This document shows positions 33,737 through 40,696 of a DNA stretch of 64,000 nucleotides, piece after piece. Position numbers and translations under genes: made by a program. Under the pieces are notes generated by a model, which saw nothing but the letters and a program-made list of their open reading frames with translations, did not search any database and was not told where the DNA came from. The DNA comes from Microbacterium sp. Leaf288 (GTDB taxonomy: Bacteria > Actinomycetota > Actinomycetes > Actinomycetales > Microbacteriaceae), in the NCBI RefSeq assembly GCF_001422925.1, contig NZ_LMNI01000001.1:552087-616086 (forward strand), written 5' to 3'. The first letter of the stretch is position 1; each line of letters starts with the position of its first letter.

Positions 33737-35481
33737 CCGCCGGCGCGCGCTCGTTCGCGATCGGCGAGACCGACTTCCTCCTCGACGGAGAGCCCTTCCG
33801 GGTGCTCGCCGGGGCGCTGCACTACTTCCGGGTGCACCCGGGACAGTGGGCCGATCGCATCCGCAAGGCCAAGCTCATGGGCCTCAACACCATCGAGACG
33901 TACGTCGCGTGGAACGCCCACGAGCCGGTGCGCGGCGAGTGGGACGCGACCGGCTGGAACGACCTCGGCCGGTTCCTCGACCTCGTCGCGGCGGAGGGCA
34001 TGCACGCGACCGTGCGGCCCGGTCCCTACATCTGCGCCGAATGGCACAACGGGGGACTCCCCGTGTGGCTGACGGCGCTCGAAGGCATCGGCCTTCGTCG
34101 TTCCGAGCCTCGCTACCTCGAAGAGGTGACCGCGTACCTCGAGCGGGTGTACGAGATCGTGGCTCCGTACCAGATCGACCGCGGCGGACCCGTCATCCTG
34201 GTGCAGATCGAGAACGAGTACGGCGCGTACGGCGACGATACCGCCTACCTCGAGCACCTCGTGCAGGTGACGAAGGATGCCGGCATCACGGTCCCGCTCA
34301 CCACGATCGACCAGCCGACCGACCAGATGCTCAGCGACGGCAGTGTCGCGGGCGTGCATCTCACGGGTTCTTTCGGATCCCGCGCGGCCGAGCGCCTCGA
34401 GACCCTGCGCCGGCACCAGCCCACGGGGCCTCTCATGTGCGCCGAGTTCTGGGACGGGTGGTTCGACTGGTGGGGCAACACGCACCACACGACACCGGCT
34501 GCGGCGTCGGCCGCCGAGCTCGACGCGCTGCTGGCGTCGGGCGCGTCCGTGAACTTCTACATGTTCCACGGCGGCACCAACTTCGGGCTGACGAACGGCG
34601 CGAACGACAAGGGCCGGTACCTGCCGATCGTGACGTCGTACGACTACGACGCCCCGCTCGACGAGCGTGGAGATCCGACCGAGAAGTACTTCGCGTTCCG
34701 TGATGTCATCGCGAAGTACGCGCCGGTGCCCGACGAGGTGCCCGCGGCGAGCGGCCCGGCACCCACGTTCGAGGTGGGGCTGGAGCCGGTCGAGACGGTG
34801 GTGGCGGCATCCGTGTCTCGTCACGAGACCCCGCCGACGTTCGAGGATCTCGGACACCTGAGCGCGCTCGTCGCGTACGAGGCCGAGCTCGGCGGCCGCG
34901 GGGGAGTGCTCCGCTTCGGCGAGGTGCGCGATCACGCGTGGGTCTCGGTCGACGGTGTGGCGGTGGGGACGCTGTCGCGCACGCGGCACGAGGACGCACT
35001 CGTCGTTCCCGCCGGTCGCCGGCTGCGCGTCCTCGTCGAAGAGCAGGGCCGCGTCAACTACGACGTGCGCCTCGGCGAGCCCAAGGGCCTCATCGGGCCG
35101 GTGACGCTGGCGGGTGAGCCCCTCACCGGGTGGACCGCGACGCCCATCGACGTTGCCGCTCTCGCTGCTGCGGCGACGGATGCTGCGACCGCTGTCTCCT
35201 CGACGATCGGCGTCGCTCCGTTCGTGCTGCGGGGCTCGTTCACGCTCGACGATCCCGCCGACCTCTTCCTCGACACTCACGGCTGGGGCAAGGGCTTCGC
35301 CCTCATCAACGGCTTCCTGCTCGGCCGCTACTGGTCGAACGGCCCGCAGCGCACGTTGTACGTCCCGGCTGCCGCGCTGAACGCGGGGGAGAACGTCGTC
35401 GTCGTGGTCGAGCTGGATCGTGTCGCCGACGCGATCGCGCGATTCGTCGGCGGGCCCGACCTCGGGCCGCTCGAGGAGTAG
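33733..35481 (+). CDS. GH35 beta-galactosidase
   Basis: A 582-residue glycoside hydrolase family 35 enzyme. The TIM barrel (1-330) has the acid/base Glu162 in QIENEYG and the nucleophile Glu238 in CAEFWDGWFDWWG; two beta-sandwich domains follow, with HGWGKGFALINGFLLGRYW near the end. It removes terminal beta-galactose and lacks a signal peptide, so it acts on imported oligosaccharides. The ATG overlaps the eda stop (ATGA). A GH35 in this locus suggests that the target polymer carries galactose side chains, as in rhamnogalacturonan or some exopolysaccharides. Confidence 0.92.
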   Translation: MTAGARSFAIGETDFLLDGEPFRVLAGALHYFRVHPGQWADRIRKAKLMGLNTIETYVAWNAHEPVRGEWDATGWNDLGRFLDLVAAEGMHATVRPGPYICAEWHNGGLPVWLTALEGIGLRRSEPRYLEEVTAYLERVYEIVAPYQIDRGGPVILVQIENEYGAYGDDTAYLEHLVQVTKDAGITVPLTTIDQPTDQMLSDGSVAGVHLTGSFGSRAAERLETLRRHQPTGPLMCAEFWDGWFDWWGNTHHTTPAAASAAELDALLASGASVNFYMFHGGTNFGLTNGANDKGRYLPIVTSYDYDAPLDERGDPTEKYFAFRDVIAKYAPVPDEVPAASGPAPTFEVGLEPVETVVAASVSRHETPPTFEDLGHLSALVAYEAELGGRGGVLRFGEVRDHAWVSVDGVAVGTLSRTRHEDALVVPAGRRLRVLVEEQGRVNYDVRLGEPKGLIGPVTLAGEPLTGWTATPIDVAALAAAATDAATAVSSTIGVAPFVLRGSFTLDDPADLFLDTHGWGKGFALINGFLLGRYWSNGPQRTLYVPAAALNAGENVVVVVELDRVADAIARFVGGPDLGPLEE

Positions 35482-35511
35482 CCGGGGACGCAGTCGGCCG
35501 GTGCGCCGCGA

Positions 35512-35517
35512 TAGGTT
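35512..35517 (+). promoter_or_regulatory. -10 hexamer TAGGTT, leaderless type
   Basis: TAGGTT is six bases before the ATG of the next gene and marks the end of the polysaccharide locus. Confidence 0.5.
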
Positions 35518-35523
35518 GGCCGC

Positions 35524-36159
35524 ATGCCCGGCTACCTGCGCCCGTCGCCGCCGGCCCGGGAGTTCGTCGACGCATCGGGTGCGCCGATCGCCTACGGCGA
35601 GCGGTGGGGCGGTGAGTCGCCGCCCCACGACACGTACTCGGTGACGAGCAATCTCGAGCGGTTCGCGCCCCTGCACGACGTCGCGGATGCTCTGATCACG
35701 TGGCTGGCGCAGTCGTTCGACGTCACCGTCGAGGATTCCCCGGAGGCCGCAGCCGATCTCGCGCGGGTGCCCGCTGATGCTGTGCGAGCCGTGCGGGTGC
35801 GACCGGCCGACGACGCTGCGTCGCCGTTGACCTTCGTCTTCACGTCGTTCCCCGGCATCCATCTGCACGCCGGCTTCCTCGTCGACGCGTACTTTCCGGT
35901 GTGCGGCTGCGACGCGTGCGACGAGACATGGGAGAGCACTGCGGACGAGATGGAGCAGACCGTGTTCTCCGTGGTCGAGGGCGGTCTGTCGGAGCGGTTC
36001 ACCGAGGGCGCCGAGTTGCCGGTGTCGTTCCGCCTGCAGCGCGGGGACGGTTGGCGCGGCGGCACGAGCCGTGCGCAGGACCACCCCGCTGAGCGCCTGG
36101 CCGCGGCGAACTCGGCGCTCGTGGCCGGCCGCACCTGGGTGGCGTGGCAGCCGCGGTAG
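35524..36159 (+). CDS. Uncharacterised protein, probably DUF6226
   Basis: A 211-residue soluble protein. The opening (PIAYGERWGGESPPHDTYSV then ERFAPLHDVADAL) resembles a conserved actinobacterial family I associate with DUF6226, though that name is from memory. The middle has CGCDACDETWE (C-x-C-x2-C), which may bind zinc. No function is known. The ATG is six bases after TAGGTT. Confidence 0.65.
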   Translation: MPGYLRPSPPAREFVDASGAPIAYGERWGGESPPHDTYSVTSNLERFAPLHDVADALITWLAQSFDVTVEDSPEAAADLARVPADAVRAVRVRPADDAASPLTFVFTSFPGIHLHAGFLVDAYFPVCGCDACDETWESTADEMEQTVFSVVEGGLSERFTEGAELPVSFRLQRGDGWRGGTSRAQDHPAERLAAANSALVAGRTWVAWQPR

Positions 36160-36231
36160 CGGGCGCCGTCCATCGGAGCAGCTGCGTGGGTCGTCGACGG
36201 GGCTGAGGAGCTGGGAGCAGAAGACCGCTGG

Positions 36232-36237
36232 TTTACT
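36232..36237 (+). promoter_or_regulatory. -10-like hexamer TTTACT, leaderless type
   Basis: TTTACT is six bases before the ATG of the PfkB kinase gene; it departs from the TANNNT form of the others. Confidence 0.4.
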
Positions 36238-36243
36238 GGGCGG

Positions 36244-37131
36244 ATGCCCCTCGCTGACGCCCGGGTCGCCCTGTGCGGGCCCGCCTCGTGGAACCACCTC
36301 ATCCTCCTCGACCGACTTCCCGAGCCGGTGCCGCACATGCAGTTCGCGCTCGGTGATCTGCACACCCTCGGCGGGACGTCGGCCGGCAAGGCTCTGCACC
36401 TGGCCGATCGCGGCGTCGACGTGGCCCTCCACGCGCTCCTCGGTGCCGACGACGACGGCCGCCGGGTGGCTGAGGCGCTCGACGCGGCGGGCGTGCGGGT
36501 CGAGGCCTACCCCTCGGAGCGCACCGAGCGCCATGCGAATCTGATGACCGCCACGGGGGAGCGCGTGAGTCTCTACCTCGCGACGCCGTCGGCGGCATCC
36601 GTCGACACGATCGATCGCATCGACGACGCCCTCGCCGGAGCGGACGTCGCGGTGGTCGATCTCAGCGAGGTCGGCGTGGCGATCGTGCACCGCCGACTCA
36701 CCGGCGCTGCGGGCGTTCCGATATGGACCGACCTGCACGACTACGACGGGACGGCGGAGTTCCACGAGCCGTTCCTCCGCGCCGCCGACGTGGTCTTCAT
36801 GAACGACGACGCGACCGACGATCCGTGGGCGCTCATGCAGAGCTGCCTCGACCGCGGTCCGCGGCTCGCCGTATGCACCCGCGGGGCGCAGGGCGCTGTC
36901 GCGCTCGCCGCGTCGGGCGAACGTGCGACGGTCGCGGCCGTTCCGGTCGACGTCGTCGACACGAACGGCGCCGGCGACGCGTTCTTCGCGGGGTTCCTGG
37001 CCGCCTCGCTCACCGGTGAAGGACTGGACGGATGCCTCGCCGCCGGCGCCCACCAGGCGGTCGTGGCGCTGTCGTCCGAGCACCTGCATCCGGCGGTCGC
37101 CGCCGGTGGGGTCACCAGCGCGCTTCGGTGA
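36244..37131 (+). CDS. PfkB family carbohydrate kinase
   Basis: A 295-residue ribokinase-fold kinase. The C-terminal motif TNGAGDAFFAGFL holds the catalytic Asp, and the ATP-site region CTRGAQGAVAL is present. It differs enough from the KDG kinase at 31966 that a separate substrate is likely, for example a nucleoside, ribose or ketose. Its 3' end overlaps the convergent oxidase-like gene by 20 bases. Confidence 0.85.
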   Translation: MPLADARVALCGPASWNHLILLDRLPEPVPHMQFALGDLHTLGGTSAGKALHLADRGVDVALHALLGADDDGRRVAEALDAAGVRVEAYPSERTERHANLMTATGERVSLYLATPSAASVDTIDRIDDALAGADVAVVDLSEVGVAIVHRRLTGAAGVPIWTDLHDYDGTAEFHEPFLRAADVVFMNDDATDDPWALMQSCLDRGPRLAVCTRGAQGAVALAASGERATVAAVPVDVVDTNGAGDAFFAGFLAASLTGEGLDGCLAAGAHQAVVALSSEHLHPAVAAGGVTSALR

Positions 37132-37537
37132 CGTTGGCGGGGCTGGTCGACGCGTCGTAGACCCGCACCCACGCCGGGCGGACGACGATGACCGCGAACT
37201 CCGAATCGAGCGCGCGCGACCCGGGGAACTGCTCGTTGTAGGCCCCGCCGTACTCTTCGCGGAGCGTTCCGTGCACGATCGTCCCGAAGCCGTCGATCTG
37301 GACGGACACCGCGCCGTCCGTCCCGATGACGACGGCGATGCGGTGGTCGTGGCGGAGGTTCTCCGCTTTCCGCGAGAGGGCGAGGGTGTCGAACACGAGC
37401 GTGCCGTCGTCGAGCGCGGCGATTCCCACGAGCGCCGCTTCGGGCGCCCCCGACGGCGACACGGTCGCGACGACGCCTTGCGCTTCGGCGCGCACGAAGT
37501 CCACGAATGCCGGAACGTCGCGCGGATCGAACGCCAT
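37112..37537 (-). CDS. Pyridoxamine-5'-phosphate oxidase-fold protein
   Basis: A 141-residue split-barrel flavin-binding protein of the PNPOx-like group (ATVSPSGAPEAALVGIAALD and HDHRIAVVIGTDGAVSVQID). Such small members bind FMN, F420 or heme and often reduce unknown cofactors. ATG 37537 was chosen because TACTGT is six bases upstream; the open frame continues to 37573. Function beyond the fold is not predictable. Confidence 0.8.
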   Translation of the reverse strand: MAFDPRDVPAFVDFVRAEAQGVVATVSPSGAPEAALVGIAALDDGTLVFDTLALSRKAENLRHDHRIAVVIGTDGAVSVQIDGFGTIVHGTLREEYGGAYNEQFPGSRALDSEFAVIVVRPAWVRVYDASTSPANVTEARW

Positions 37538-37543
37538 CCGCTC

Positions 37544-37549
37544 ACAGTA
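37544..37549 (-). promoter_or_regulatory. -10 hexamer TACTGT, leaderless type
   Basis: TACTGT on the minus strand is six bases before the ATG at 37537. Confidence 0.5.
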
Positions 37550-37656
37550 CGGCAGAGGAAGCCGCCGAGGCATCGGCTTTCAGAACAGCGGATGCCTCCC
37601 CGCGGTGTCCGGCCAGAAGCCGGTGTTGAGGGCGAAGATCGGCAACCCTGTTGGCG

Positions 37657-37957
37657 TGCACGCCCGCACGCCCGCACGCCCACACGCCCACGCCCGCGCC
37701 CGCACGCCCGCGCGCCCCCGCCCGGGCCCCCGCCCGCGCGCCCACGCGCCCACGCGCCCGCGTGCCCGCGTGCCCGCGCGTAGCGCCCGGCGTCCTTCGC
37801 CGCGCCCGCTTGCCTGTCGGCCCGCGTGTCAGCACGCCCGCACGCCCACGCGCCCGCACGCCCGCACGCCCGCGCGCCACGCACCCGCGTGCCCGCGCGT
37901 CGCGCCCGGCGTCCTTCGCCGCGCCCGCATGCCTGTCGGCCCGCATGTCAGCACGCC
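37657..37957. repeat. GC-rich short tandem repeats with a duplicated 70-bp unit
   Basis: The gap 37538-37997 holds no credible gene. Most of it is runs of CGCCCGCA/CGCCCACG-type heptamers to nonamers. A 70-bp unit at 37769-37838 recurs at 37888-37957 with three mismatches, 119 bp apart. Open frames through here on both strands encode His/Pro/Ala/Arg repeats and are composition artefacts. Confidence 0.8.
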
Positions 37958-37997
37958 ATGCCTGCGTACGCACTTGTCGCACCGACGCCCCTGCACG

Positions 37998-39482
37998 TCA
38001 TGCCGCCTCGAATCGCCGGGGAGACTTCGATCTCAACGCGACGGGCTGGCCGATCTCACCCGTGGCGGGGTCGGGCGGTGGATGGAGCCAGTACGTGTCG
38101 GCGTCGGTGAGGGCATCTCGCGTCCGCGTGATGCGCCACCGCTGGTTGTGAAGGCGCAGATGGCAGTTGCGGCAGAGCGCGATCCCATCGTCGACATCGG
38201 TGCGCCCGTGATGCTCCCACCAGTGATCGATGTGGTGATACTCGCACTGCGAGATCGGCGCGCCGCAGGACGGCCACATGCAGCCGCCGTCGCGGGCGGC
38301 GATGGCGATGCGCTGCTTTCTCGTGAACAGGCGAAGCTCGCGCCCGACGTCGAGCGGGCGCCCATCCGGCCCCCACATCAGCGGGATCACCCCGGACTCG
38401 CACATCCGCGCCTCGATGACGCCCCCGGGCAGAGCGTGTCCGCCGTCCTCCAGGTGCCCGACGCCGGTGACGTGCATCTCGCCGCGTTCACCGCCGCCCG
38501 TCACCGCGCCCGCCTCGATGACGATTCGCACTCCCGGCTGCCGGTCGCCGAATGCCTGCTGCGGGTCGGCGTTCGCACCCGTGCGCAGCACGGCGATGAT
38601 CGTGTCGTACTGCAGCTGCTCGTTCGACCGGCTGTCAGCCTCGGCCGCGCGCGTCTTCTCCACGGCGTCGGTGCCGACGAAGCGCGGCCCGCGACGTGGC
38701 CGCAAAGCGGCCTGCAGGAGGGCATCCACCCAGGCGCCCGCCTCGTCGTCGAAGAGGATGTGCGCGTGCCGCTGACCGTCGTGGTCGATCCAGGTGCGGA
38801 AGGACCGGGCGTCGAAGCGCTCTTCGAAACGGAGCGTGACGCCGACCGGATCGAGCCGATCTCGCGCGATGCGCGCCTGGCTGCGGAGCTCTTCCACGGG
38901 CAGCCCGCTCGCTTCTTCGAGCAGCATGTTCACGGCGCGAGCCCACGCCTGCGGGAGGAAGTCGGGCGCCAGCTCCGGGTAGCGGTCGACGGGCGGTTCT
39001 CCGAGCCCAGAGCGGATCGCCTGGAACTGCGCCTGCGTCAGACGTCCCGACGCGAGTGCATCTCGAAGCGCGCCCAGCCACTCCTGGACCACCGGTGCCG
39101 CCGGAACGCTTGCCCTGGTGACATCGGCTGCCGGCGGCTCCGCCGGGGCGAGTTCCCTGCCCGCGTCCACAGCCCGCGCGACGTCTGCTCTCCCGAGCCC
39201 CGTGAGATGCTGCACGAGCGCCGTGCCGGTGCGCAGACCCTTCCGCTGCGCGAGCCCCTCGTATCCGAGCTCGCGTGACGAGCGGCGCGACACCTCGGCC
39301 GACGCTCCTGCGACGATCAGCTCGAGCGCCTTCCGCGCCTCCGTCGCGTCGGCGAGCAGCGCCAGGAGATCGTCGTCGGCGAGCCCTCCCACTTCGGCGC
39401 CGCCGTCGCCGAGCCGCGAGGCGACCCGAGCCGCAGCATCCGTCAACCGCATCGCGGGGGAGGGTGCGGCTGAGAAGTTCAT
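37998..39482 (-). CDS. DUF222/HNH endonuclease (13E12-type) protein
   Basis: A 494-residue protein with an N-terminal DUF222 region (about 20-330) and a C-terminal HNH nuclease with its zinc knuckles: CMWPSC, then CEYHHIDHWWEHHG, then LCRNCHLRLHN. These proteins are multiplied in actinobacterial genomes; Mycobacterium 13E12 copies lie under SOS control and may be selfish or repair-linked nucleases. The frame is open to 39686, but ATG 39482 is preferred because TATATT lies six bases upstream and homologues begin about here. The 3' end borders the tandem repeat block. Confidence 0.88.
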   Translation of the reverse strand: MNFSAAPSPAMRLTDAAARVASRLGDGGAEVGGLADDDLLALLADATEARKALELIVAGASAEVSRRSSRELGYEGLAQRKGLRTGTALVQHLTGLGRADVARAVDAGRELAPAEPPAADVTRASVPAAPVVQEWLGALRDALASGRLTQAQFQAIRSGLGEPPVDRYPELAPDFLPQAWARAVNMLLEEASGLPVEELRSQARIARDRLDPVGVTLRFEERFDARSFRTWIDHDGQRHAHILFDDEAGAWVDALLQAALRPRRGPRFVGTDAVEKTRAAEADSRSNEQLQYDTIIAVLRTGANADPQQAFGDRQPGVRIVIEAGAVTGGGERGEMHVTGVGHLEDGGHALPGGVIEARMCESGVIPLMWGPDGRPLDVGRELRLFTRKQRIAIAARDGGCMWPSCGAPISQCEYHHIDHWWEHHGRTDVDDGIALCRNCHLRLHNQRWRITRTRDALTDADTYWLHPPPDPATGEIGQPVALRSKSPRRFEAA

Positions 39483-39497
39483 AGAACAAATATACGA
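39483..39497 (-). promoter_or_regulatory. Leaderless -10 (TATATT) overlapped by a weak SOS-box-like sequence
   Basis: On the minus strand TATATT ends six bases before the ATG at 39482. The surrounding CGTATATTTGTTCT matches 11 of 14 positions of the actinobacterial LexA consensus CGAACNNNNGTTCG as I recall it, and would cover the transcription start. Confidence 0.35.
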
Positions 39498-39700
39498 ATG
39501 GCCTCCGACATCCGCTCGGCGCTGCCGGTGATCCCCGGGCGCCGACGAACACAGCTCGAAGCGGCGCGCAGATCCGCTGCGCGTGAGCCGGAGCAGTCTC
39601 GCCGCAACCCGCCGCGCACCCGCAGACAACGACCTGGCTCGTCGACTCGCGGCCCCCGACGCAGACGACCCTGGACGCAGACCCACCCCGGAGCCCGCCC

Positions 39701-39734
39701 GCGTCAGCCCATGATCCGCCGCAGCAGCTCGTCC
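39701..39734 (-). repeat. Duplicated 3' end of the neighbouring nucleotidyltransferase gene
   Basis: These 34 bases match 39762-39795 (the last codons and stop of the nucleotidyltransferase gene) at 30 positions. On the minus strand they would read DELLRRIMG and a stop, close to DDLFRRIVG of the intact gene. It is a remnant of a tandem duplication; no longer paralogous frame survives in the rest of 39498-39764, where I see nothing else. Confidence 0.6.
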
Positions 39735-39764
39735 CCGAACTCGATCGCGCCGGATCCGCTCGCG

Positions 39765-40550
39765 TCAGCCCACGATCCGCCGGAACAGGTCGTCCGCCTG
39801 CTCCCGCACCTTGCGCTGATCCCGCACCGGCGGCACGCCCTCGAGCGCCTCCGCGCGTTCCAGTTCCTGCGCGGCGAAGCGCGCGAGCACCGCGGGCGCC
39901 TCTCCAGAGCCCAGTTCGCGCGTCACCGACTTGAGGGCGATGAGGTCGGCGGCGGCATCCCGGATCTCATCCGACACCGTGGTCTCGGACAGCAGCGTCG
40001 GCAGATCCATCGGCGGCACGGCGTCACCCGGGTGGTCGGCGAGCCACCGCAGCGCGGCGGCCGGGCGCAGCACGTAGAAGAACCGCTTCAGGGTCTGCGT
40101 TCCCGTCTGCTGGCGCCGCGCCACGTGGAGGTAGTGGCGGGAGATCGCACCGCGCTCCACGACGGCGGCCGCGTACGCCAGCAGCTCGTCGCGGAACGCG
40201 GTGTCGCCGCCGTAGACGATGGGGGAGCGCAGCCACTCGATCGGCGTGGCGTTGCCCCGCGCCATCAGCGTGAGCGCCTTGGCGAGGTCCCAGCCGTTGA
40301 CGTCGAAGACCTTGTCCAGCGGCGTCTCGATCACGTCGCGTGCGGGCCAGAGCGTGAGGTAGCGCTCGCGTCGCCCCACGAACAGGAACCGGCAGTCGTA
40401 GTCGCTGTCGGGCGAGGGGAACCCCCACGCCCGGCTGCCGCTCTCGATGGCCCACGGGATCCGCACGCCGTGCTCCGCCGCGACGGACTCCAGGCGCCGG
40501 TCGATCTCGCTGACGACCGCCGCGTCGAGACTGTCGGGGATCGCGCGCAT
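39765..40550 (-). CDS. Nucleotidyltransferase domain protein (pol beta superfamily)
   Basis: A 261-residue protein with the nucleotidyltransferase signature GSRAWGFPSPDSDYD near residue 38, whose Asp residues bind the metal ions. The helical C-terminal part resembles predicted nucleotidyltransferases of the YcgL type. Targets of this group are unknown; some are toxin-antitoxin or tRNA-modifying enzymes. The ATG is six bases after TAGGGT. No partner gene is next to it. Confidence 0.82.
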   Translation of the reverse strand: MRAIPDSLDAAVVSEIDRRLESVAAEHGVRIPWAIESGSRAWGFPSPDSDYDCRFLFVGRRERYLTLWPARDVIETPLDKVFDVNGWDLAKALTLMARGNATPIEWLRSPIVYGGDTAFRDELLAYAAAVVERGAISRHYLHVARRQQTGTQTLKRFFYVLRPAAALRWLADHPGDAVPPMDLPTLLSETTVSDEIRDAAADLIALKSVTRELGSGEAPAVLARFAAQELERAEALEGVPPVRDQRKVREQADDLFRRIVG

Positions 40551-40556
40551 CGCTCG

Positions 40557-40562
40557 ACCCTA
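40557..40562 (-). promoter_or_regulatory. -10 hexamer TAGGGT, leaderless type
   Basis: TAGGGT on the minus strand is six bases before the ATG at 40550. Confidence 0.5.
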
Positions 40563-40696
40563 CTCGCGGAGCACCTCGATCGTCACGGATGCTGCGGGCC
40601 GCGGCATCCGGATATCCACACGCCCGGCACGCGCGCTGCCGCTTCACCGTCGCCGGCTGCGACCGGTCTCCTCTCGCCGGTACGGCGCGGTGCGGC

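Noticed and set aside
18683..35481. Recent horizontal transfer of the whole polysaccharide locus
   Set aside because: Base composition and codon use look like the flanks, and there is no integrase, tRNA or direct repeat at the edges. Only the small insertion at 23632-23716 looks foreign.
30934..37884. Open frame of more than 2300 codons on the minus strand
   Set aside because: It runs antisense through eight well-supported genes, is rich in Arg/Ala/Gly/Asp as expected of a GC-rich shadow frame, and shows no domain.
37657..37957. Possible CRISPR array
   Set aside because: The repeats are short, variable and adjoining with no unique spacers of constant length, and no cas gene is present. The duplicated 70-bp unit occurs only twice.
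37542..38151. His/Pro/Ala-repeat proteins encoded in the tandem repeat block on either strand
   Set aside because: Their sequence only mirrors the DNA repeats, no start has a promoter or Shine-Dalgarno, and they overlap real neighbours.
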